Shown in pieces: positions 14,337 to 20,686 of a stretch of DNA of 31,309 nt (position 1 is the stretch's first letter; every line of letters starts with the position of its first letter). A program made the position numbers and the translations under genes. Where the stretch lies: contig CAZHKE010000037.1 of NCBI GenBank assembly GCA_964532485.1, positions 1 through 31,309 of the forward strand, in the 5' to 3' direction. Below the pieces are notes generated by a model, which was not told where the DNA came from, made no database searches, and saw only the letters and a program-made list of their open reading frames with translations. This stretch comes from DATBSK01 sp964532485. Its GTDB lineage: Bacteria > Actinomycetota > Acidimicrobiia > IMCC26256 > PALSA-555.

Positions 14337-14411
14337 TTTGGGATCTCGCGCCCGCGCGACTCCCCCCAAAGCCCGCAGAGATGGCTCGTTTCGGCGCGTT
14401 CGAGCGCGCCG
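14337..14411 (+). promoter_or_regulatory. Structured infA leader: two stable hairpins
   Basis: Hairpin 1: TTTGGG (14337-14342) pairs with CCCAAA (14365-14370), enclosing TCGCGC/GCGCGA (14346-14351 / 14354-14359). Hairpin 2: CGGCGCG (14392-14398) pairs perfectly with CGCGCCG (14405-14411) over a TTCGAG loop. Hairpin 2 ends 3 nt before the GGAGAGGA ribosome binding site (14415-14422) of infA. The arrangement suggests translational control, possibly linked to the non-standard CTG start. That link is inference. Confidence 0.5.
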
Positions 14412-14429
14412 CCCGGAGAGGACAGCGCA

Positions 14430-14654
14430 CTGGCCAAGCCCAAGGACGACACGATCCTGGTCGAGGGGACGGTGGTCGAGCCGTTGCCGAACGCCATGTT
14501 CCGTGTCGAGCTCGAGAACGGGCACAAGGTGCTCGCACACATCTCCGGGAAGATGCGGATGCACTACATCCGGATCCTCCCCGGTGACCGGGTGCAGGTC
14601 GAGCTCACCCCGTACGACCTCGGGCGTGGTCGCATCACCTACCGGTACAAGTGA
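14430..14654 (+). CDS. infA: Translation initiation factor IF-1, apparent CTG start
   Basis: IF-1 binds the 30S A site and works with IF-2 and IF-3 during initiation. The 74-residue product is a complete OB-fold IF-1: DDTILVEGTVVEPLPNAMFR, VELENGHKVLAHISGKMRMH, YIRILPGDRVQVELTPYDLG and the RGRITYRYK end. The expected N-terminus (M)AKPKDD begins at CTG 14430, with GGAGAGGA at a 7-nt spacing. Reading back in frame from 14430 to about 14316 I find no ATG, GTG or TTG. A GTG at 14472 would delete the first 14 residues, including the first strand. The gene opens the infA-rpmJ-rpsM-rpsK-rpsD-rpoA-rplQ-truA run. A base error in a draft assembly is the main alternative to a true CTG start. Confidence 0.93.
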   Translation: MAKPKDDTILVEGTVVEPLPNAMFRVELENGHKVLAHISGKMRMHYIRILPGDRVQVELTPYDLGRGRITYRYK

Positions 14655-14661
14655 GAGTCGC

Positions 14662-14775
14662 GTGAAGGTACGTCCGAGCGTCAAGAAGATGTGTGAGAAG
14701 TGCAAGGTGATCCGCCGCCATGGCGCGGTGCGGGTCATCTGCACGAACCCTCGCCACAAGCAGCGACAAGGCTGA
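14662..14775 (+). CDS. rpmJ: 50S ribosomal protein L36, zinc-binding
   Basis: L36 is the smallest 50S protein. The 37-residue product MKVRPSVKKMCEKCKVIRRH and onward has Cys11, Cys14, Cys27 and His32, the usual zinc site. It ends RHKQRQG. It starts with GTG at 14662, 7 nt after infA, and is followed by rpsM 10 nt later, the standard actinobacterial order. Confidence 0.96.
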   Translation: MKVRPSVKKMCEKCKVIRRHGAVRVICTNPRHKQRQG

Positions 14776-14785
14776 GGAAGCAGAC

Positions 14786-15163
14786 ATGGCTCGTATCGCC
14801 GGCGTCGACATCCCGCGTGAGAAGCGTCTCGAGGTGTCGTTGACGTACATCTTCGGCATCGGTCGCAACACCGCGAAGCTGGTGTGCGACCACACCGCGC
14901 TGCCACGCGACACACGCGTGCGCGACCTCACCGACGAAGAGGTCGCGAAGCTGCGCGCGTTCATCGACTCCAACCTCAAGACCGAAGGTGACCTCCGCCG
15001 TGAGGTCGCCGCCAACATCAAGCGCAAGGTCGAGATCGGCACCTATCAGGGCATCCGGCACCGCCGGGGCCTGCCGGTCCACGGCCAGCGCACCCGCACC
15101 AACGCGCGCACCCGGAAGGGTCCGAAGAAGACCGTGGCCGGCAAGAAGCGCGCCCGCAAGTAA
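14786..15163 (+). CDS. rpsM: 30S ribosomal protein S13
   Basis: S13 lies in the 30S head and bridges to the 50S. The 125-residue product begins MARIAGVDIPREKRLEVSLT with YIFGIGRNTAKLV, has the central helix-turn region (LTDEEVAKLRAFIDS) and the basic C-terminus GIRHRRGLPVHGQRTRTNAR / TRKGPKKTVAGKKRARK. Length is normal. 22 bases separate its stop codon from the rpsK ATG-less TTG start. Confidence 0.98.
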   Translation: MARIAGVDIPREKRLEVSLTYIFGIGRNTAKLVCDHTALPRDTRVRDLTDEEVAKLRAFIDSNLKTEGDLRREVAANIKRKVEIGTYQGIRHRRGLPVHGQRTRTNARTRKGPKKTVAGKKRARK

Positions 15164-15181
15164 CGAAGGGATACGACGGAG

Positions 15182-15580
15182 TTGGCCAAGCCAGCCGCAG
15201 GCGGACGACGCCCGAAGCGACGCGAGCGCAAGAACATCGCCTATGGCGTCGCGCACATCAAGTCGTCGTTCAACAACACGATCATCACGATCACCGATCA
15301 GCAGGGCAACACGATCGCGTGGGCGTCGTCGGGCAACGTGGGTCTCAAGGGCTCGCGCAAGAGCACGCCGTTCGCGGCACAGCTCGCCGCCGAGACGGTG
15401 GCCCGGCGCGCGATGGAGCACGGTGTCCGAAAGGTCGACGTGATGGTGAAGGGCCCGGGGTCGGGGCGGGAGACCGCGATCAGAACGATCCAGAACACAG
15501 GCATCGAGGTGGTCGGCATCAAGGACGTCACCCCGATCCCGCACAACGGCTGCCGGCCGCCGAAGCGCCGGCGGGTGTGA
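15182..15580 (+). CDS. rpsK: 30S ribosomal protein S11
   Basis: S11 forms part of the 30S platform near the mRNA exit. The 132-residue product has a basic N-terminus (GGRRPKRRERKNIAYGVAHI), KSSFNNTIITITDQQGN, SSGNVGLKGSRKSTPFAAQ and the conserved VTPIPHNGCRPPKRRRV end. The start is TTG at 15182 with GAAGGGA at 15165-15171, a 10-nt spacing. No ATG or GTG lies before the conserved region, so TTG is the best choice. Confidence 0.97.
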   Translation: MAKPAAGGRRPKRRERKNIAYGVAHIKSSFNNTIITITDQQGNTIAWASSGNVGLKGSRKSTPFAAQLAAETVARRAMEHGVRKVDVMVKGPGSGRETAIRTIQNTGIEVVGIKDVTPIPHNGCRPPKRRRV

Positions 15581-15607
15581 GGTGCCGGCCATGACGGGGA
15601 CGATCTG

Positions 15608-16231
15608 ATGGCGCGCTACACGAAGGCAGTCTGCAAGCTCTGCAGGCGAGAGCGCATGAAGCTCTTCCTCAAGGGCGCAAAGTGCGACTCCATGAAGTGC
15701 CCGGTCGAACGCAAGCCCTACCCGCCTGGTGAGCACGGCCGCGGGCGCATCCGCGACAGCGAGTACCTGCTCCAGCTGCGGGAGAAGCAGAAGGCGCGCC
15801 GCATCTACGGCGTGCTCGAGAAGCAGTTCCGCAACGTGTACGCGCAGGCTTCCAAGCAGTCGGGCATCGCCGGCGAGAACCTCTTGCGGATGCTCGAGTC
15901 CCGCGTCGACAACGTCGTGTACCGCGCGAACTTCGCGGCCAGTCGCAACCAGGCCCGTCAGCTCGTCCGCCACGGTCACGTCACCGTCAACGGCCGCCGG
16001 GTGACGATCCCGTCGTTCCAGTGCCGCAAGGGCGACGTCGTCGAGCTGTCCGACAAGACCAAGAAGAACATCGTGATCCGTCACAACCTCGACACCATCG
16101 ATCGCGCGATCCCCGCCTGGGTCGACGTCAGCGCAGGTGACGTCAAGGCGACCGTGCGCGAGCTGCCGTTGCGCGAGCAGATCGACGTGCCCGTGCGTGA
16201 GCAGCTCATCGTCGAGCTCTACTCCAAGTAG
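15608..16231 (+). CDS. rpsD: 30S ribosomal protein S4, zinc (C+) form
   Basis: S4 nucleates 30S assembly. In enteric bacteria it represses the alpha operon. The 207-residue product has Cys9, Cys12, Cys26 and Cys31 (CKLC...CDSMKC), the C+ zinc form, then REKQKARRIYGVLEKQFRN and the S4 RNA-binding domain (ESRVDNVVYRANFAASRNQA, RQLVRHGHVTVNGRRV). It ends REQLIVELYSK as usual. A hairpin lies between it and rpoA. Confidence 0.98.
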   Translation: MARYTKAVCKLCRRERMKLFLKGAKCDSMKCPVERKPYPPGEHGRGRIRDSEYLLQLREKQKARRIYGVLEKQFRNVYAQASKQSGIAGENLLRMLESRVDNVVYRANFAASRNQARQLVRHGHVTVNGRRVTIPSFQCRKGDVVELSDKTKKNIVIRHNLDTIDRAIPAWVDVSAGDVKATVRELPLREQIDVPVREQLIVELYSK

Positions 16232-16243
16232 CACACCCCCATC

Positions 16244-16262
16244 GGGCCGGCGCGGTCGGCCC
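16244..16262 (+). promoter_or_regulatory. 6-bp hairpin upstream of rpoA
   Basis: GGGCCG (16244-16249) pairs with CGGCCC (16257-16262) over a 7-nt loop in the 45-nt rpsD-rpoA gap. The AAGAAGAGG ribosome binding site of rpoA (16263-16271) follows at once, so the stem could modulate access to it. No T-run. Confidence 0.45.
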
Positions 16263-16276
16263 AAGAAGAGGCATCC

Positions 16277-17212
16277 ATGCTCATCATCCAGCGTCCCGAG
16301 GTCGAGTCCGGTGAGGCCGAGGGCAACACCCAGTCGTTCTTCATCTCGCCGCTCGAGCCGGGGTTCGGTCACACCCTCGGCAACAGCCTCCGGCGCACGT
16401 TGCTGTCGTCGATCCCCGGCGCGGCCGTCACCCAGGTGCGCTTCGACGAGGCGCTCCACGAGTTCGACACGATCCCGGGCGTGAAGGAGGACGTCACCGA
16501 CCTGATCCTGAACCTGAAGGATCTCGTCCTGCGGTGCTCGGCCGACGAGCCCGTGACGCTTCGGCTCGACAAGCGCGGGCCCGGAGACGTGACCGCGTCT
16601 GACATCCAGGTCACGAGCGACGTCGAGGTGCTCAACGGCGATCTCCACCTCGCGACCGTCAACGCAAAGGGTCGCCTCGCGGTCGATGTCACGGTCGAGC
16701 AAGGGCGCGGCTACCTCTCGGCCGAGCGCAACAAGAAGACGTCGACGATCGGGGTGATCCCCGTCGACGCGATCTTCTCGCCGGTTCGGCGAGTGTCGTT
16801 CCAGATCGAACCGACGCGTGTCGAGCAGGCAACCAACTACGACAAGCTCAAGATCGAGATCGAGACCGACGGGTCGATCACGCCGCGTGAGGCGCTCGCC
16901 TCCGCGGGCGACACGCTGCGGAGCCTCGTCAGCCTGGTCGCCGATCTCTCCGACGAGCCGAAGGGCCTCGAGCTCGGGGAGGTGTCGCCGACCACCTCGG
17001 CGTCGCCCGACCTGGAGCTGCCCATCGAGGAGCTCGACCTCTCGGAGCGGCCTCGCAACTGCCTCAAGCGGGCTCGGGTCGACACGATCGGTCAGCTCGT
17101 CCTCAAGTCCGAGGACGACCTCCTCGCGATCACCAACTTCGGGTCCAAGTCGCTCGAAGAGGTGCTCCAGAAGCTCGACGAGCGCGGCCTGTCGCTTCGA
17201 GTGAAGGAATAG
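16277..17212 (+). CDS. rpoA: RNA polymerase alpha subunit
   Basis: Alpha dimerises to start RNA polymerase assembly, and its C-terminal domain contacts UP elements and activators. The 311-residue product has the N-terminal domain with FFISPLEPGFGHTLGNSLRR and TLLSSIPGAAVTQVRFDEAL, EFDTIPGVKEDVTDLILNLK, and the AERNKKTSTIGVIPVDAIFS block. An acidic linker follows (residues ~228-245). The C-terminal domain contains ELDLSERPRNCLKRARVDTI and NFGSKSLEEVLQKLDERGL. Length is typical of actinobacteria. rplQ starts 2 nt later. Confidence 0.98.
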   Translation: MLIIQRPEVESGEAEGNTQSFFISPLEPGFGHTLGNSLRRTLLSSIPGAAVTQVRFDEALHEFDTIPGVKEDVTDLILNLKDLVLRCSADEPVTLRLDKRGPGDVTASDIQVTSDVEVLNGDLHLATVNAKGRLAVDVTVEQGRGYLSAERNKKTSTIGVIPVDAIFSPVRRVSFQIEPTRVEQATNYDKLKIEIETDGSITPREALASAGDTLRSLVSLVADLSDEPKGLELGEVSPTTSASPDLELPIEELDLSERPRNCLKRARVDTIGQLVLKSEDDLLAITNFGSKSLEEVLQKLDERGLSLRVKE

Positions 17213-17214
17213 CC

Positions 17215-17565
17215 GTGCCCACGCCTCGGAAGGGCCCTCGCCTGGGGAAGGACCCCGCGCACCAGCGGCTCATGCTGGCCAACCTCGCCGCGAGCCTCTT
17301 CGAGTCGGGCCACATCGTCACGACCGAGACCAAGGCGAAGGTCCTCCGGCCCTACGCCGAGCGTCTGATCACGAAGGCCAAGCGGGGTGGGATCCACGAC
17401 CGCCGCCAGGTCGTCGCAACGATCCACGACAAGCAGGCCACCCACAAGCTCTTCGCCGAGATCGCGCCGCGGTTCTCGTCGCGCCAGGGCGGATACCTGC
17501 GCATCCTGAAGCTCGGCCCGCGACCAGGTGACAACGCGCCGATGGCGCGCATCGAGCTGGTGTGA
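17215..17565 (+). CDS. rplQ: 50S ribosomal protein L17
   Basis: L17 lies near the tunnel exit. The 116-residue product begins MPTPRKGPRLGKDPAHQRLM, has NLAASLFESGHIVTTETKAK and ERLITKAKRG and ends GDNAPMARIELV, as is usual for the family. It lacks the extra C-terminal tail found in some actinobacterial L17s. The start is GTG at 17215, 2 nt after rpoA. The stop overlaps the truA start (GTGA). Confidence 0.97.
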   Translation: MPTPRKGPRLGKDPAHQRLMLANLAASLFESGHIVTTETKAKVLRPYAERLITKAKRGGIHDRRQVVATIHDKQATHKLFAEIAPRFSSRQGGYLRILKLGPRPGDNAPMARIELV

Positions 17566-18425
17566 GCACCGGCGGCGGGCGGCCGGGACGGCCGTCGCCG
17601 GAGGAGACGCCGTCCGCGGCGTCGACCAGTGGAGGTGAGCCATCCCCAGTCGTACCCGCAGCGCCGGGGAGGCTGCGGCTGGTGGTGGCATACGACGGCA
17701 CCGACTTCCACGGCTTCGCGCCCCAACGCGACACTCGCACCGTCGGAGGTGTGCTCGCAGAGGCGCTCGAGAAGACGCTCCGCGCGCCGCTCGAGCACCT
17801 GAACCTCGCGTGCGCAGGCCGCACCGACGCGGGTGTGCACGCCTGGGGGCAGGTCGTCAGCATCGACGCGCCACGCGACTCCCAGCCGACACGGGTCCGG
17901 CGCTCACTCAACCGGATGCTCGGACCCGCGATCGTCGTGCGGTCGGTCGAGTGGATGTCGGCCACCTTCGACGCTCGTCGCGACGCTCGGTGGCGCACCT
18001 ACCGGTACACGATCGTCAACGCGCCGACGCCCGACCCGTTCCTCGCCCGCTACGCGTGGTGGATCCCGGAACGCCTCGATGCGTCGTTGCTGCGCCTCGC
18101 GGCCGATCCCTTCGTCGGCGAGCACGACTTCGCCGCGTTCTGCCGCAAGGGCCCCGAGGGCTCGACGACGATGCGCACGGTCCACGCGGCCCAGTGGATC
18201 GCTTCGGAGCGCGAGCGCACCGACGTGATGACGTTCGAGATCACCGCCGCTGCGTTCTGCTGGCAGATGGTTCGCTCGATCGTCGGCACGATCGTCGAGG
18301 CCGGTCTGGGACGCCGCCGCCCGGGCGACATCCTGCGCGTGCTGCGCAGCCGCGACCGTGCCGAGGCCGGTCGGGTCGCGCCTGCCCAGGGCCTGTGCCT
18401 CTGGGCGGTCGGCTACGACGCCTGA
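17562..18425 (+). CDS. truA: tRNA pseudouridine(38-40) synthase TruA
   Basis: Makes pseudouridine at positions 38-40 in the anticodon arm of many tRNAs. The 287-residue product has the catalytic motif AGRTDAGVHAWGQV with the nucleophile Asp89, VVAYDGTDFHGFAPQ near the start, WRTYRYTIVNAP and the FCWQMVRSIVGTIVEAGLGR segment. The first ~36 residues are a Gly/Pro/Ser-rich extension without conserved residues. The GTG at 17562 fits the GTGA overlap with rplQ, but a later start is possible. It is the last gene before the minus-strand phosphatase; 73 nt separate their convergent ends. Confidence 0.96.
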   Translation: MSTGGGRPGRPSPEETPSAASTSGGEPSPVVPAAPGRLRLVVAYDGTDFHGFAPQRDTRTVGGVLAEALEKTLRAPLEHLNLACAGRTDAGVHAWGQVVSIDAPRDSQPTRVRRSLNRMLGPAIVVRSVEWMSATFDARRDARWRTYRYTIVNAPTPDPFLARYAWWIPERLDASLLRLAADPFVGEHDFAAFCRKGPEGSTTMRTVHAAQWIASERERTDVMTFEITAAAFCWQMVRSIVGTIVEAGLGRRRPGDILRVLRSRDRAEAGRVAPAQGLCLWAVGYDA

Positions 18426-18498
18426 GAAGAACGCGCGCTCACAACGCCTCGTCCGCGGTGGTCGGCGCGTCCGTCGACAGGCGCCATCGGCCGCGCGG

Positions 18499-20010
18499 TC
18501 AGCCGGGCTGCTCGCCGAGGTAGAGGAAGCCGTAGCCCTCGTCGCGGAACGTGAGGCCGGCATCGCGCAAGGCGACGTCCCAGTCACCGGTGACGTCGGG
18601 GTCGCTCTCCTCCATGCCGTGGTCGGCAACGAGCACGAACGCGGTGTCGTCGAGCACGCCGGCGCGCTCGACGGCCGCCATGATCTCGCCCATCCGGGCA
18701 TCGCTGTCGCGGACGGCTGCGGCCGCGATCTCGGAGTGCGGGCCGCCCTCGTGCATGGCGGCGTCGGTCAACGTGAAGTTGGCGAACATGAAGCGCGGTA
18801 CCGGGAACGACTCGTCGCGGAAGTGTCCGCCGACGATCCCGGTGGCCTGCTGCACGCCCATGTGGTCGATGACCGACGACCACCGGTAGTCCTTCGACGG
18901 TCGTACGAACCGCTCCGTGGTGTTCGGGAGGCCCTCGGGATCGGGGAGTGGTGGCACGTCCCCGGCGCGGATGTGGTGGAAGGTCGAGTAGTCGGCACCG
19001 ATGTCGCACGGCTCGTTGACGGATGCGGTGAAGGCGGCCGGCTCGTGCCCGTGCAGCACCGAGTGGATCGACTCCACGCCGGGGGTCACGTGGTTCATCG
19101 AGGTCGGCCAGGTCGCGTTGGAGTTCGTGATGACCTGCTCGCCGCTACGGCGGTCGAACCAGGCGTTGTGGAGGATGCCGTGGTGGCCCGGCAGACGCCC
19201 GGTGACGATCGACGTGTGGTTGGCGAGCGTCACGGTGGGCAGCCCCGCGATCGCGCCGTGACCGAAGCCCGTCCCGTCGGCGATCAGACGTGCCGTGTTG
19301 GGAGCCTCGCCACGCGCCGCCATGTCGTGGAGCACGTTCGGGTTCGTGCCATCGAACAGGAACAGCACGACGTGCTTGGCCGGGCCGTCGCCGGCGTCGA
19401 GCACGTCGTCGCGCACATCCCCGTCCTGTCCGGCCAGGTGCGTGCCGTCTTCACGACGAGGCACCCCGAGCAGCTCCAGCACGGTCGGTGCCACGTCGAC
19501 GAGCCGCGCCGAGCGCGGCACCAGCCCGTCGGAGCGGACGCCCTTCCCGCACAGCACGAACGGTGCCCGGGCCTGGACGATCCCGAGCGAGCCGTGCTCG
19601 CCCCGGTGACCGCCCTGGTCCTCCCAGTTGTGGTCGGCCGAGTGCAGGACGCACAGGTCGGGGGCCGCCGGATGGTCGAACAGCTGGGCGACGTGGTCGA
19701 AGGCGAACGGGTAGGCGTTCTCGCCCCGGTGCGGGTTGAGGTTGGCGCGCTCGTGGTGCAGCGGCGTGAACCGGTGGGTCGACCGGTCGGCGAGTGGGTC
19801 GATGCGCTCGGTGGTGAGCACCTCGTAGCCGTCCGCCGTCCGGCGGAACCGGACGGAGCCGTCGTGCGAGTGGGCTTCGTACGCGCCATCGCGGGCGAGC
19901 AGCACCATGTCGACGATGGGTTCGAGCGCGGCGTCGGTGAGGATCCCCAGCGCCGCCTCGGCCTGCTCGAGACGCTCGGACCCGAGCTCGGTCACCGTGG
20001 GGGCCCTCAT
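18499..20010 (-). CDS. Alkaline-phosphatase-superfamily phosphodiesterase, apparently permuted
   Basis: Likely a metal-dependent phosphatase or nucleotide phosphodiesterase (type I phosphodiesterase family); the substrate is unknown. In the second half of the 503 residues, FLFDGTNPNV supplies the first metal Asp (220), LPTVTLANHTSIVTGRLP the probable nucleophile Thr261, TLTDAAMHEGGPHS an Asp/His pair (416/420) and VADHGM another (463/464). In this superfamily a G-H-G region and an ending like VDVAPTVLELLGVP normally lie downstream of these. Here they come first: HSADHNWED, GGHRGEHG (133-140) and that ending (171-184). The order suggests circular permutation with both halves present. No signal peptide is visible, so it is probably cytoplasmic. 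It interrupts the truA-rplM neighbourhood on the opposite strand. A TAGGCT box ends 8 nt before the ATG, suggesting a leaderless mRNA. Confidence 0.85.
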   Translation of the reverse strand: MRAPTVTELGSERLEQAEAALGILTDAALEPIVDMVLLARDGAYEAHSHDGSVRFRRTADGYEVLTTERIDPLADRSTHRFTPLHHERANLNPHRGENAYPFAFDHVAQLFDHPAAPDLCVLHSADHNWEDQGGHRGEHGSLGIVQARAPFVLCGKGVRSDGLVPRSARLVDVAPTVLELLGVPRREDGTHLAGQDGDVRDDVLDAGDGPAKHVVLFLFDGTNPNVLHDMAARGEAPNTARLIADGTGFGHGAIAGLPTVTLANHTSIVTGRLPGHHGILHNAWFDRRSGEQVITNSNATWPTSMNHVTPGVESIHSVLHGHEPAAFTASVNEPCDIGADYSTFHHIRAGDVPPLPDPEGLPNTTERFVRPSKDYRWSSVIDHMGVQQATGIVGGHFRDESFPVPRFMFANFTLTDAAMHEGGPHSEIAAAAVRDSDARMGEIMAAVERAGVLDDTAFVLVADHGMEESDPDVTGDWDVALRDAGLTFRDEGYGFLYLGEQPG

Positions 20011-20018
20011 CGAGACCG

Positions 20019-20049
20019 AGCCTACGGCCCTCTCGAGGGCGATTGTCGG
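20019..20049 (-). promoter_or_regulatory. Minus-strand promoter of the phosphatase gene
   Basis: On the minus strand, CCGACA (20049-20044) and TAGGCT (20024-20019) are 19 nt apart. The -10 ends 8 nt before the ATG at 20010, so the transcript would begin at or within a few bases of the start codon. The -35 overlaps that of the plus-strand rplM promoter. A GCCCTC-TC-GAGGGC inverted repeat (20027-20040) lies in the spacer and could be an operator. Confidence 0.45.
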
Positions 20050-20073
20050 GGCTTCGGGGGCATCGTCTAGGCT
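20043..20073 (+). promoter_or_regulatory. rplM-rpsI promoter
   Basis: TTGTCG (20043-20048) and TAGGCT (20068-20073) are separated by 19 nt, slightly long. Transcription would start near 20080, leaving an ~80-nt leader with a strong hairpin. The site is back to back with the minus-strand phosphatase promoter and shares its -35 bases. A local promoter is expected here because the gene upstream is on the other strand. Confidence 0.5.
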
Positions 20074-20090
20074 CTCTCTTCGCGCTCACG

Positions 20091-20123
20091 CCGGCGTCCC
20101 CCGTGGGGCGCCGGACGCGCCCC
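20091..20123 (+). promoter_or_regulatory. rplM leader hairpin with alternative fold
   Basis: CCGGCG (20091-20096) plus CCCC (20098-20101) pair with GGGG (20105-20108) plus CGCCGG (20109-20114): ten pairs with one bulged T and a CGT loop. GGGGCG (20105-20110) can instead pair with CGCCCC (20118-20123). The hairpin lies 40-72 nt before the rplM start. Autogenous L13 leaders are known in Firmicutes. I cannot tell whether this one is related. Confidence 0.45.
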
Positions 20124-20162
20124 GTTGCTCCACCTGACCCCTGCACCAGATCCGAGGACCGC

Positions 20163-20603
20163 GTGCGGACCTTCCAGCCCACTCCCGACGACATCGAGCG
20201 CGCCTGGCACGTCATCGACGCCGACGGCGCGGTGCTCGGGCGCCTCGCCACCGAGGTGGCCACGCTGCTGCGCGGGAAGCACAAGACGATCTGGGCTCCG
20301 TACATCGACACCGGTGACCACGTGGTCGTGATCAACGCGTCGAAGCTCGCGTTCACCCCCCGCAAGCTCGAGGGCAAGACCTACTACCGCCACTCGGGCT
20401 ACCCCGGGGGGTTGAGCGAGGAGTCGCTCGAGCACCTGCTCGCCCGTGACCCCGAGCGTGTGGTGCGCCTCGCGGTCAAGGGGATGCTTCCCAAGGGCCC
20501 GCTCGGTCGCGCCATGATCAGGAAGCTGCGCGTCTACGCCGGCCCGACCCACCCGCACGCAGCGCAGCAGCCCGTTCCGCGCGCGCTCGCGTCACGCAAG
20601 TAG
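20163..20603 (+). CDS. rplM: 50S ribosomal protein L13
   Basis: L13 is one of the earliest 50S assembly proteins. The 146-residue product begins MRTFQPTPDDIERAWHVIDA and has LGRLATEVATLLRGKHKTIW, GDHVVVINASKLAFTPRK, YYRHSGYPGGL and MLPKGPLGRAMIRKLRVYAG, all canonical. The start GTG at 20163 has GAGGA at 20154-20158. It is 83 nt before rpsI, with which it forms the usual pair. Confidence 0.98.
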   Translation: MRTFQPTPDDIERAWHVIDADGAVLGRLATEVATLLRGKHKTIWAPYIDTGDHVVVINASKLAFTPRKLEGKTYYRHSGYPGGLSEESLEHLLARDPERVVRLAVKGMLPKGPLGRAMIRKLRVYAGPTHPHAAQQPVPRALASRK

Positions 20604-20612
20604 CAAGCAACA

Positions 20613-20681
20613 AGCAAGAGGAGACGCAGGCGAGCAGCGCCGGAGGGCGCGGCGCAGCCGGAGTCGACCAGAACAAGAGGA
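20613..20681 (+). repeat. Hairpin element flanked by 10-bp direct repeats (rplM-rpsI)
   Basis: The 10-mer CAAGAGGAGA occurs at 20613-20622 and again at 20672-20681, where it is the ribosome binding site of rpsI. Between them lie 49 bp with a hairpin (GCGCC 20635-20639, GGAG loop, GGCGC 20644-20648) and GCGAGCAGCG (20628-20637), which also occurs at 2527-2536. The layout resembles a tiny inserted element with a target duplication that copied the ribosome binding site. Confidence 0.45.
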
Positions 20682-20686
20682 GAACG

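Noticed and set aside
18426..18498. Bidirectional terminator between truA and the phosphatase gene
   Set aside because: The best stem is only GGCGC/GCGCC (18464-18468 / 18481-18485) with a 12-nt loop, which is not distinguishable from chance at this GC content.
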